Below, piece by piece: positions 16,346 through 23,229 of a stretch of DNA of 27,236 bases. Position 1 is the first letter of the stretch. Every line of letters starts with the position of its first letter. The stretch is from Gammaproteobacteria bacterium (GTDB lineage Bacteria; Pseudomonadota; Gammaproteobacteria; Pseudomonadales; Azotimanducaceae), in NCBI GenBank assembly GCA_009840715.1, contig VXNE01000528.1, positions 1 to 27,236 of the forward strand, written 5' to 3'. Under the pieces are notes generated by a model. It saw nothing but the letters and a program-made list of their open reading frames with translations. It was not told the origin of the DNA and searched no databases. A program made the position numbers and the translations under genes.

Positions 16346-17260
16346 CTACTCGTACGGGTCGAAGAGGGGGGCGCCCTCCTTTCGTCGCGTAACGTCGCGG
16401 TATTCACCTCGCGAGAGCCCGAGCACGCGCTTGAGCTCCGGATGACGATCGAGCAGCTCGGACGATAGCCGGCGGGGCGAATTGGGAATGTAACTGTCGG
16501 CGTTACGGCCCTGGACCCAGGGCCGGGTCCAGTTCTCATTGATCGAGATGCGCAGCCCCGGACGGGTGCGCGGCATAGCGGAGTGAAACGTTCCCCCCTG
16601 CCAGATCACCACCGAGCCGGCCTTCCCCTCGAGACGCACGAGCGGATAGGGCGTGTTGGCGACGTCGGTGTCGTGGGGCAGGACCCTGTGGCCGAAGTGC
16701 TGGCTGGCCGGCACGAAAAGCGTCGGGCCGTCGGCTTCGTCGTCCTGGTCGGTCAGGATCCTCGTACAGTTCAACCGATGGCAGATTTGACCGGCCCCCA
16801 TCGGGATGCCTTCCACGTCCTGATCCACGTGCAGCGGCAGACTGTGGAAAATCGCCGATTCGTCGTCAGGGGCGTCGGCGGTCGGGCCCTTCAGGATGAT
16901 CAGATTGTTCCTGAGCACGGCGCCCTGGCCCAGCATCAATCGAACCAGCGCCAGCTTCGGCGGGCTGATCGCCGCCTCGATGAACACTTCGTCCTCGTCG
17001 AAGAACGGATCGTAGAAGGCCGCGGTGAGCGTCGAGGTTCGATAATCGATAGAGACGTCGTTCCTTCTCTCGTATGCGGCCAACGCCGCGTCGCGCAGTC
17101 GCTCTATCCACGCATCGGTGATCCCGAGGTTCGCGGGTGAGATGACGGTGAAGCCGTAGGTCATCAACTCCACGGCGTTCTGGGCGAGTCCGTAGCGCTC
17201 GATGTCGGACATGATCGAATCGAGGCTCGGCATCGTTTGCCGCTGCGCAATGTTCATCAT
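16346..17260 (-). CDS. Phytanoyl-CoA dioxygenase-family Fe(II)/2-oxoglutarate oxygenase (1)
   Basis: This 304-residue protein has the PhyH-family facial triad. The HxD motif is His144-Val-Asp146 in LPLHVDQD, the distal His226 lies in GGTFHSAMP, and Arg237 in RPGLRIS would bind 2-oxoglutarate. The segments TLFVPASQHFGHR and GSVVIWQGG are typical of the double-stranded beta-helix. It should hydroxylate an organic substrate using O2 and 2-oxoglutarate; the native substrate is unknown. Two ATGs at 17260 and 17257 follow AGAGGGGGAC. It lies 120 bases after a second PhyH-family gene and before a SnoaL-like gene on the same strand, so the three may form one pathway unit. Confidence 0.9.
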   Translation of the reverse strand: MMNIAQRQTMPSLDSIMSDIERYGLAQNAVELMTYGFTVISPANLGITDAWIERLRDAALAAYERRNDVSIDYRTSTLTAAFYDPFFDEDEVFIEAAISPPKLALVRLMLGQGAVLRNNLIILKGPTADAPDDESAIFHSLPLHVDQDVEGIPMGAGQICHRLNCTRILTDQDDEADGPTLFVPASQHFGHRVLPHDTDVANTPYPLVRLEGKAGSVVIWQGGTFHSAMPRTRPGLRISINENWTRPWVQGRNADSYIPNSPRRLSSELLDRHPELKRVLGLSRGEYRDVTRRKEGAPLFDPYE

Positions 17261-17380
17261 CGTCCCCCTCTGATCCGCAAGTGAAAGCGAGCCCGAAACA
17301 TCCTGTGGCGACCGTCCTCGGCGTGGAGATAGCGGGCCGGTTGCAGGCCGAGGAGCTGCTCGACGAGCGCCCGAACGCCT

Positions 17381-18382
17381 CTAGAAAAAGGAGTAGGGCT
17401 CAAGATACGCCGGCTGCGGACCTTCGGACCCAAAGCCAGTCATGTCGTCCGCGCCGACCAGGAGCGCGAACTGCCTGTTGCGACGATCGAGCACCTCCTT
17501 CGGTACGGCACGCTGGAATTGCTCGACCGTCTTGAGAGAGCGGTTGAAGAAGGTCGTGTTCATGGTGAGCCGCAGTCCGTCCGTCAGCTTCGGGTAGCCC
17601 GGGCCATGCCAGGTCGCACCCTTCCAGAAGATGAGCGAGCCCGCGGGCGCCTCCACCGGGACCATGTCCTTCAGGCCCTCACCCGGATAAGGCAGCCGAC
17701 CGAGCCTGTGGCTGCCCGGCACCATCGCGATGCATCCGTTCTCCTTCGTGTAGTCCGTCAGGATGTACGCGCTGTTGGTCATGAGATTGCCGCCGTCCAG
17801 CAGGTTCCCGTCCGGCCAGCGTGGCGAATCCGAATGCAGCGCGTGGTCCAGGACGTCGGGGTCGAGCTGTGAAGCGTCTTTCCACCTGACGAGCGCATCG
17901 AAGCTCGAGAGACGACCCTGTCCCTTCAGCGTGTGGTTGACCAGCGCCCCCAGGACCGGATTCTCGATCCACTCTTCGAACACCGGATCCTCGAACAGAA
18001 GATAGAAAATGAGGAAGAAACCGCCACCGGCGGCGAAGGCCGCGTACTTTCCGGTATCGCCATTCCGATCGAGGCTGTGCTTCACGCCGGTTTTCTCTTC
18101 CGCCAGCCGAAGCAGGGCATCCCGAACGCGCGCGGTGAACTCTGGTGGCGCCACCATCTCTGGAGGGACGACCGTGTATCCGCAGACCTCCAGCTCGAGA
18201 ATGTGAGAGTCCAGGCCCAGCTCCCGGATGTGCGCCAAGTGCGCGTCCGCATCATCCAGGGCCCCGGGCGTCACGAGGAACATCCCCGCTTGATTGCCGG
18301 CCACCTGCTTCAGAAGTTCCGGCTGCTCGGGCGGTGTGGGCGGTGCTTCCGGCTTCGCCGCCGCCTCTGCTGACTGGGTCAT
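17381..18382 (-). CDS. Phytanoyl-CoA dioxygenase-family Fe(II)/2-oxoglutarate oxygenase (2)
   Basis: This 333-residue protein has the same fold as its neighbour: HxD as His183-Ser-Asp185 (LHSDSPRWPDG), distal His259 in KGATWHGPGYP and Arg271 in DGLRLTMN. MVPGSHRLGRLPYPGE and GSLIFWKGATWHG are the usual strand motifs. The N-terminus is a proline/alanine-rich low-complexity tail (about 1-22). Sequence identity to the adjacent paralog is low, so the two probably act on different substrates or steps rather than being a recent duplication. ATG at 18382 has GGGGAG about seven bases upstream. It is the first gene of the dioxygenase-dioxygenase-SnoaL series. Confidence 0.9.
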   Translation of the reverse strand: MTQSAEAAAKPEAPPTPPEQPELLKQVAGNQAGMFLVTPGALDDADAHLAHIRELGLDSHILELEVCGYTVVPPEMVAPPEFTARVRDALLRLAEEKTGVKHSLDRNGDTGKYAAFAAGGGFFLIFYLLFEDPVFEEWIENPVLGALVNHTLKGQGRLSSFDALVRWKDASQLDPDVLDHALHSDSPRWPDGNLLDGGNLMTNSAYILTDYTKENGCIAMVPGSHRLGRLPYPGEGLKDMVPVEAPAGSLIFWKGATWHGPGYPKLTDGLRLTMNTTFFNRSLKTVEQFQRAVPKEVLDRRNRQFALLVGADDMTGFGSEGPQPAYLEPYSFF

Positions 18383-18768
18383 CTCTAGCTCCCCGACGAC
18401 CGATGGGTCTGCGCCAAGCTAGACCCGGTGTCGGTGGGCGTCAAGCGGCGCACGCCGTACGATTGAATAGGAGTTGCGAGGCGCCCTTTGGCGCTCCACC
18501 CTCGCTTGCGAGCCCCCTTGAGCGGACAACAGCCGCCTACGAAAACCACACCGAAACCATGCACTGTGCTCACCAGGGCGCGACGGCGATGGACGCCTTG
18601 CCGTGACCGATCCTTGCTCCGTCCCACCCTTCCGGCTCACAGGCGCTTCCAAGGGCTTCGTCTTCCGAACGCCGTGCGCCTCGCCGCCCGAATGAGAACT
18701 GCCACCCGCGCGCTCGTCCGCGGCCATGCTAGCCTGAAGCCTATCTTCGGGCCTTGAGGTTGTCCGCC
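18383..18768. other. 386-base gap between divergent genes
   Basis: No coding region is supported. It holds the divergent upstream regions of the dioxygenase (-) and the truncated gene (+). Two small hairpins lie close together: GCGCC-CTTT-GGCGC (18481-18494) and CTCGC-TT-GCGAG (18501-18512). A TAGCCT or TATCTT hexamer at 18730-18747 could serve as a -10 box for the plus-strand gene; neither has an obvious -35 partner. Confidence 0.4.
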
Positions 18769-19008
18769 ATGCTCGCAGCCGAGCCCGGCGCCGACGAGAT
18801 CGTGGGACTGTTAGCCCAGGCACCTTGGCGGGTAGCGGTCACTTGCCGAGACACGTGGCCTCACGAGTACGCGGCGGTGAAGAAGGACCGTCAGCAGGAG
18901 CTGCTTGCAGCGTTCTGCGAGCACATAGCGCGGGGCGAGGGCGTCGAGTGGACAGCGACGATGAGAACTTTCGGCGAAAGAAATGCTCTGACGTTGACCA
19001 GGTTTTGA
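18769..19008 (+). pseudogene. C-terminally truncated small accessory protein
   Basis: From the ATG at 18769 (GAGG nine bases upstream) the frame reads DEIVGLLAQAPWRVAVTCRDTWPHEYAAVKKDRQ, then QELLAAFCEHIARGEGVE. I associate this with a family of uncharacterised proteins of roughly 120-130 residues whose conserved half continues with a 'FF...KYLFLGDxKYW'-like block. Here that block is missing: after GEGVE the frame runs into an unrelated stretch and stops at 19008, about 79 residues in. Another frame across the same bases reads VDSDDENFRRKKCSDVDQVL, which looks protein-like and may be a fragment of a different gene joined here. Truncation by recombination is the simplest reading. The family's continuation is from memory and unverified. 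Confidence 0.5.
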
Positions 19009-19227
19009 TGCGCGTGAGCTGCCGGTCGTAACGATGGCAGTTGAGCGAACCTGTCGAGCGTATGAGGCCGGCTTCGGCGCCCTCCGCGACAGGAATGGAA
19101 GCCCAGAAGGTCCGAGACCCGTACTCCGGGGCTCGGTGCGTAACACGACAGCCCGGCCCCCGTAGGGGGTCGCCCTCCTTAAGCAGACGTGTACGAGGGA
19201 GGAGATTTCTCCGTCAGCATGGTGAAG

Positions 19228-19859
19228 CTAAAGCCCCACTTCTCTGCGGGCTTGATGAATCACCTCGGCGAGGCGCGTCGCGCCACCTGGGAAGCTGCTG
19301 ACGAAGTCCTCGTCAAGGAGACGGATGACGTTGCCGCAGCCAGCCTTGCAGCGCAATGCCGGGAGCGCCCCCGCACCGGCCTCGACGATAGGCCCTTTAC
19401 AGCGGGGACATTGAGCCGGTCGACGCGGCTGATTCGTCCCGAAAAGAAGGACAACTCTTGTTCGAGGTGGTCGAGCGACGGAAATCCGAGCCAGCCGGCT
19501 TCGACGCCTGGGGCGATTTGGGTGCGTTCAGCAGGGCTGATGAGGTGAACGCCAGGTTTGGGCAGTCGCTTGTTGATGACCGCAAAGGCGTACGCGTCGG
19601 TGTCTGGCCCGTCGGTGAGTCGGATGACCAAGGCGTCCTCGCTGCCCGGCAGGCCGTAGCGGAATAGAGTGGCACCGTGGATGATCAAAAAGGGTCCCTG
19701 CTGGCCTGGGACGGGTTCCATGAGATGGCGAGCGGTGGCGATGCACCGGGCTCCGCCGTCCGTGCCGTAGTGGATGAAACCCGAGCCGGAGCGATCCGCT
19801 GCCTGGACGCGCACAACTTGGGGCGCGATTTGGGCGATACAGTCGGACCAGTCGGTCAT
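19228..19859 (-). pseudogene. Degenerate trypsin-like protease with frameshifted zinc-ribbon C-terminus
   Basis: The start reads like a chymotrypsin-fold protease: GSGFIHYG, CIATARHLMEP (catalytic His region), SEDALVIRL (catalytic Asp region), then GWLGFPSLDHLEQELSFFSGRISRVD. The barrel should then reach a GxSGGP nucleophile about 20-40 residues later, but none appears. Instead, from about 19416 another frame becomes coding: QCPRCKGPIVEAGAGALPAL, RCKAGCGNVIRLLDED and a helix ending at TAG 19228-19230, i.e. a CxxC...CxxxC zinc ribbon. The original frame runs on as arginine/serine-rich nonsense to 19260. The nucleophile segment has apparently been deleted with loss of frame, so the protein cannot be an active serine protease. 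An intact protease of the same superfamily lies at 21356-22453. Confidence 0.6.
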
Positions 19860-19902
19860 TGCGGACGCGACGGGGAGAATGCCGCTGGCGGGCAGGTGGA
19901 GT

Positions 19903-20241
19903 TCATCGGCGCACTCGAGCGACGGGGACGAGGCGGCTCTCGCCGGGAAGGGTCGAGCGAATGGCGTCGGCGATAGTGGAAACAGCGGCTAGCAGTCCCC
20001 CAAAGCTGTTGTTGTCGACCGTAACGATGGCGATGGGCGGAAGCCGTTGTTCCGCCGTCATGCGCTTGTCAGCGGTGACCAGGGTCGTGAAGCCCGCGCG
20101 CTCCGCTACGGTCAGGAGTTCGCCGTCAGGCAACGAGCGCCAGTCGTGGTAGACCGCGGATTCGACGGCGACACCGCCAAGCTGCTGTTGGAGTGGTTGG
20201 CGCAGGCGCGGCGACACCCCGACATCAAGGAGAACCTTCAC
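19903..20241 (-). CDS. DUF5615 PIN-like toxin
   Basis: This 112-residue protein has the DUF5615 pattern: MKVLLDVGVSPRLRQPLQQQ, then YHDWRSLPDGELLTVAERAGFTTLVTADKRM, then IAIVTVDNN. The conserved acidic positions of the PIN fold are visible (Asp6, Asp39/Glu41 and Asp58), consistent with a metal-dependent RNase. It begins with GTG nine bases after the DUF433 stop, the standard order of a DUF433/DUF5615 toxin-antitoxin pair. The first acidic motif reads LLDVG rather than the more common LLDEN, so one expected residue is substituted and activity could be altered. The last 12-15 residues extend beyond the usual family end. Confidence 0.8.
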   Translation of the reverse strand: MKVLLDVGVSPRLRQPLQQQLGGVAVESAVYHDWRSLPDGELLTVAERAGFTTLVTADKRMTAEQRLPPIAIVTVDNNSFGGLLAAVSTIADAIRSTLPGESRLVPVARVRR

Positions 20242-20250
20242 GCCCGGGAG

Positions 20251-20526
20251 TCAGGAGTCAGCGGAGCAGTTGGGATCGCGGGTTGCAGCGGCGCAAACGG
20301 CCGACGCTCCGGCGCGCAGGACGGCGGTGGCCGCCCTGCGATCGACTTGGAAGTCTCGCAGGAACTCGTCCAGCGGAACGCCGTCCTCGATCCAGTCGAA
20401 GAGCTGTTGGACGGGAAGGCGCGTACCCCGAAAACAGGGCACGCCGCTCATCCGGCCGGGATCGACCCAAACCGCGTCCTCAAGCTGCATGGGACGATCC
20501 GGGTCTGTTTTGGCAAACGTCTTCAT
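20251..20526 (-). CDS. DUF433 antitoxin
   Basis: This 91-residue protein matches DUF433: DAVWVDPGRMSGVPCFRGTRLPVQQLFDWIEDGVPLDEFLRDF (17-59), then the C-terminal helices RRAATAVLRAG. It is the cognate antitoxin of the DUF5615 gene nine bases downstream, and likely represses the shared promoter. Its ATG overlaps the stop of a preceding small frame as ATGA (20523-20526), which implies translational coupling and supports this start over the internal ATG at 20490. It differs strongly from the DUF433 at 8797-9024, so the two loci are separate acquisitions rather than a local duplication. Confidence 0.83.
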   Translation of the reverse strand: MKTFAKTDPDRPMQLEDAVWVDPGRMSGVPCFRGTRLPVQQLFDWIEDGVPLDEFLRDFQVDRRAATAVLRAGASAVCAAATRDPNCSADS

Positions 20527-20759
20527 GACCGTAGCCGTCGCGTTTGTTCCGAACCAACGTCGAGAAGGATACGCGCGGGGGTGACCGCGTTCAACGAGTC
20601 CAGTGCGCCCGCGCGAGTTCGAACTGTCAGACCGGTGACAACGGCAAGTGTGTTCAGTAAGTTGGTGACGGTCGCTTGGGCGTCAGTCAACGGCAATCGA
20701 ATTGCGGCACCGTCCGTCCGAGAGATCGGAGTCACCTGCAGGTCGCGCGAGCTTGCCAC
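20523..20759 (-). CDS. Small hypothetical protein coupled to DUF433 antitoxin
   Basis: This 78-residue frame has a GTG start and no visible ribosome-binding site. The middle, AAIRLPLTDAQATVTNLLNTLAVVTGLTVRTRAG, has alternating hydrophobic character; the end LLDVGSEQTRRLRS is basic. The only support is that its TGA overlaps the antitoxin ATG (ATGA) and that it fills the space up to the divergent promoter region. I do not recognise it. The other DUF433 gene in the window is also preceded by an overlapping small frame, but the two small proteins do not resemble each other. Confidence 0.4.
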   Translation of the reverse strand: MASSRDLQVTPISRTDGAAIRLPLTDAQATVTNLLNTLAVVTGLTVRTRAGALDSLNAVTPARILLDVGSEQTRRLRS

Positions 20760-20792
20760 GAAGAGTGGGAAGAGGGGACTGGGTCTGTAGTT

Positions 20793-20816
20793 TATCGGGT
20801 GTGTCGGTGTATCGGG
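20793..20816. repeat. Direct repeat TATCGGG in divergent promoter region
   Basis: TATCGGG occurs at 20793-20799 and 20810-20816, starts 17 bases apart, with a TGTCGG-type half copy between. It lies in the 97-base gap between the toxin-antitoxin unit (-) and the micro-ORF/membrane-protein/protease unit (+). It may be an operator for either side; no protein assignment is possible. Confidence 0.35.
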
Positions 20817-20856
20817 ATGTAGTAGACCCTGCTGAGATCCAGAGGACAGGATTGGA

Positions 20857-20958
20857 ATGAGGCAAATGAAGGAGGAAAAAATGCGGGTTGAGAACGAGCT
20901 ACCGGAAGTGTCGGAGACGGCGGCTGCTCGGGGGAGGTTGCGATGTCGCGTTGGATAG
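20857..20958 (+). CDS. Micro-ORF (25-33 residues) leading the protease operon
   Basis: Three in-frame ATGs (20857, 20866, 20881) open a short frame that ends at TAG 20956-20958. The last ATG has an excellent ribosome-binding site (AAGGAGGAAAAA) and gives the 25-residue peptide MRVENELPEVSETAAARGR followed by LRCRVG. The frame overlaps the start of the membrane-protein gene by 16 bases. It could be a real small protein or a leader whose translation opens the next start. The strong binding site is the main evidence; 25 residues carry little coding signal. Confidence 0.45.
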   Translation: MRQMKEEKMRVENELPEVSETAAARGRLRCRVG

Positions 20959-21356
20959 AACCGAGGCGAACGGGGCTAGTGTCGGCTGATGAACGCGGGA
21001 GGGCCTCTGAAGCCGCCGAGCGGATCGTGAAGTACATCCCCGCGGAGGTGCTGGTGACATATACGGCCCTGATTACGGGGCTGGGCGCGTTGGGGATCAC
21101 TGGCGAGCGACAATACTTGGCGGTGTTACTCATAGCAGTCTTTCTCATCGCGACCGTAGTTGTCGTGTGGACGGGAGCACCGGCGGCGGACAGAGTGAGG
21201 CGAGCGCACCTTTGGGTATCACCGTTGGCGTTCCTGGCGTGGTCATATTCGATTTCGGCATGCGTGCTTGGCACTTGGTTTCTCCCGACAGTGGCGTTCG
21301 TCTTGATCGTGGCGGCGGTTGGCCTTTCCATCATGCTCGTACCCAAGGTGAACTGA
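20943..21356 (+). CDS. Four-helix small membrane protein
   Basis: This 137-residue protein has a basic cytosolic N-terminus and four predicted membrane helices: YIPAEVLVTYTALITGLGAL (31-50), YLAVLLIAVFLIATVVVVW (58-76), HLWVSPLAFLAWSYSISACV (89-108) and WFLPTVAFVLIVAAVGLSIM (112-131). The KYIPAEV entry to helix 1 resembles small membrane proteins I have seen in accessory loci, but I cannot name the family. GGGAGG lies six bases before the ATG. Its TGA shares one base with the ATG of the protease gene (TGATG), so the two are translated together. With an adjacent protease, it could be a membrane anchor, substrate or pore-forming effector; this is inference. Confidence 0.8.
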   Translation: MSRWIEPRRTGLVSADERGRASEAAERIVKYIPAEVLVTYTALITGLGALGITGERQYLAVLLIAVFLIATVVVVWTGAPAADRVRRAHLWVSPLAFLAWSYSISACVLGTWFLPTVAFVLIVAAVGLSIMLVPKVN

Positions 21357-22453
21357 TGGCGCACCGGCTACAGCAGGAAATGAACGAGCGGGACGGGCTC
21401 CGGGAGGTCGTCCATGGGCTTAGCGAGAGAGTAGCGAGGAACAGCGGGAAGATGGGGCTCTTGCTGGACTTGAACCCATTCTGGCGACTGGCCGCGCGCC
21501 TGGTCGCTGCGGGCCTTAAACCGTACGGCGAATGGCTCGGCTGGCCGCATCCGCTAGGTTGGAGCACGTTGACAGGAGAACTGGTTGGCCTCGAGTCGGC
21601 AGCCCACTTGGACTTCGAGTACAGGTCGCCCTCAGTCGAAGAGGTTACAGAGTTCGTCGGCGGTCGGCCGAGGAACGCGTCGTTTCAGCCCTTTCTGCTG
21701 CGGTTGGTCGCGTCCCCGGCAGCGACCCAGGAAGAGCGTGAAGGACTGATTGGCGCCGCTAGGGATTGCGAGATCCTCACGGTGGTGAACGCGTATCCCG
21801 AGGTGCGGCATGTTTTCGGGCCAGGGTCGGAGTTGACCTCAGTGGTTACTGGCAGATCGGGTACGCTCGGTGGCTATCTCAAGGACGACGTGACGGGCGA
21901 CCACTTTGCGGTTACTTGCGGCCATGTAAGCGCCTCGGGTGACTTTACGAGTTCGGGCAATCATGTTGGTCCGGTGAAGGAAGCGGTCGCGCCAACGCCG
22001 TTGCCCGGCGGCACCCGGTGTCACGCCAGATGCGGGAGTGTTACGGAGATAGACATTGCGCTTGTGGGTGTCGGTAGCCCCAGCACGAACGTCGCGGGCA
22101 ATATCGCGGGTATCGTCTGCAACGGCGATTTGTTGACAATGGACGGTGCGCGCTCGGGGAAGCAGACGTACGAGGTCGGCGGGCTTGTGATCGAACACGA
22201 GATTGGTGGAGCATGCTGGGCCGGTCTCATTCAACTGCACGCTCGGCGCACAGGTTTGCTGCCGGTTAGCTTGGGAGTCGCGATGGCGACGATGCCTCAA
22301 GATGGTGACAGCGGTGCGTGGGTGCTGAACGGTTCTGAGTGGGCAGGAATGGTGGTCGCTTCGGACAAGAGCATGTTCGGCTACGCGATAGCAGCAGACA
22401 CGCTGGTCAAGCATGCGAATCAGAAATTCGGTCGTAACCTATTGCTCTGTTGA
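21356..22453 (+). CDS. Trypsin-like serine protease with N-terminal extension
   Basis: This 365-residue protein has a complete chymotrypsin-type triad: His190 in FAVTCGHV, Asp233 in EIDIALV and Ser319 in QDGDSGAWVLNG. The 160 residues before the protease domain are mixed alpha/beta with an amphipathic helix near the start (residues 20-60) and match no domain I can name. There is no signal peptide, so the protease is probably cytosolic, perhaps held at the membrane by its partner. The ATG at 21356 overlaps the membrane-protein stop (TGATG). Cytosolic trypsin-like proteases are recurrent effectors in prokaryotic conflict systems, where they cleave a partner to trigger toxicity; that role is inferred from family and gene context. 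A dead relative lies 1.5 kb upstream. Confidence 0.85.
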   Translation: MAHRLQQEMNERDGLREVVHGLSERVARNSGKMGLLLDLNPFWRLAARLVAAGLKPYGEWLGWPHPLGWSTLTGELVGLESAAHLDFEYRSPSVEEVTEFVGGRPRNASFQPFLLRLVASPAATQEEREGLIGAARDCEILTVVNAYPEVRHVFGPGSELTSVVTGRSGTLGGYLKDDVTGDHFAVTCGHVSASGDFTSSGNHVGPVKEAVAPTPLPGGTRCHARCGSVTEIDIALVGVGSPSTNVAGNIAGIVCNGDLLTMDGARSGKQTYEVGGLVIEHEIGGACWAGLIQLHARRTGLLPVSLGVAMATMPQDGDSGAWVLNGSEWAGMVVASDKSMFGYAIAADTLVKHANQKFGRNLLLC

Positions 22454-22745
22454 AAGCAGTCGGCGCGACCCAGAGACGCGACGCAGAGAACTGTCAGGAA
22501 TCCCGTGTCAGCGCTGTTTCTTGCCGGGCCTGCACCGGCGTCGGGGCGCGGTGCAATTCCTCGAGCTGCGTGCGAATGCTGGCGGTGTCGGCGACCATGG
22601 GTGGCAGACTACTCCCGGCGGCGACGGTGTTCATATCGAACTACAGGCCCGCGGGACATCAAAAAAGGGGAGTTACGTCGAAAAGTCGAACCGCGCTTGG
22701 GGGCCGGAATCCCGCGAATTCGGCCGACGACGCGTCTTACCCGGC

Positions 22746-22997
22746 CTATGCCGATGATTCCAACGACTCCGCGAGGTAGTTGACGAGCCCGTACAGGACG
22801 GTGCGTTCCTTGTCGTCGAGTTCGGCGTATTGCAGCCCGTCGTTGGCGCACTCCCGTCTGACCATCCGACCCATGGGCTCGTTCGTGCCTTTGGCCGTTC
22901 GCATGCGTTCGCGACGATACTGCAGAACACCCTCGCCGTAGCGGGCGAAACATGCTCGTCGAAAGTACTCAGCGGTGGGCGGGGCATGGGAGGTCAC
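22746..22997 (-). CDS. Small hypothetical protein
   Basis: An 83-residue frame with GTG start and no clear ribosome-binding site. The composition is protein-like: an N-terminal segment AEYFRRACFARYGEGVLQYRRERMR, rich in aromatic and basic residues, and an acidic C-terminal helix ELDDKERTVLYGLVNYLAESLES. Third codon positions are G/C-biased as in neighbouring genes. It points toward the protease gene end (convergent). I do not recognise the family; ATGs at 22904 and 22874 are possible later starts. Confidence 0.45.
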   Translation of the reverse strand: MTSHAPPTAEYFRRACFARYGEGVLQYRRERMRTAKGTNEPMGRMVRRECANDGLQYAELDDKERTVLYGLVNYLAESLESSA

Positions 22998-23229
22998 TCA
23001 ATGCCGGCACACTACGCTGCCCACAGGCAGGCTTGGCGCATGGAATATTGCCGTTTCTACTGCACTTCGCAAGTGAACCGTACTAGGGGCGAGCCAGTGG
23101 GTGGGCCATCGTCAAGGGTGCCCGCGTCGCAGCACGCGCTTGACGCTGGTCGCCACCGCGCCAACGTGCATCCTGCCGAGTTGCGGCAGCACGGAGGCAT
23201 CCATGCTCGAGGTTGGCAGCACGTCCGCA

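Noticed and set aside
18481..18512. Two small hairpins as a recombination or attachment site
   Set aside because: Five-base stems are common in GC-rich DNA and no integrase is nearby.
19157..19169. CCCCC-GTA-GGGGG hairpin as a terminator
   Set aside because: Stem of five and no following T-run on either strand.
20047..20790. 247-residue plus-strand frame
   Set aside because: Antisense to the DUF5615 and DUF433 genes, both of which match known families.
22494..22598. 34-codon minus-strand frame MVADTASIRTQLEELHRAP...
   Set aside because: Composition is protein-like but it is very short, with poor ribosome-binding spacing and no family resemblance.
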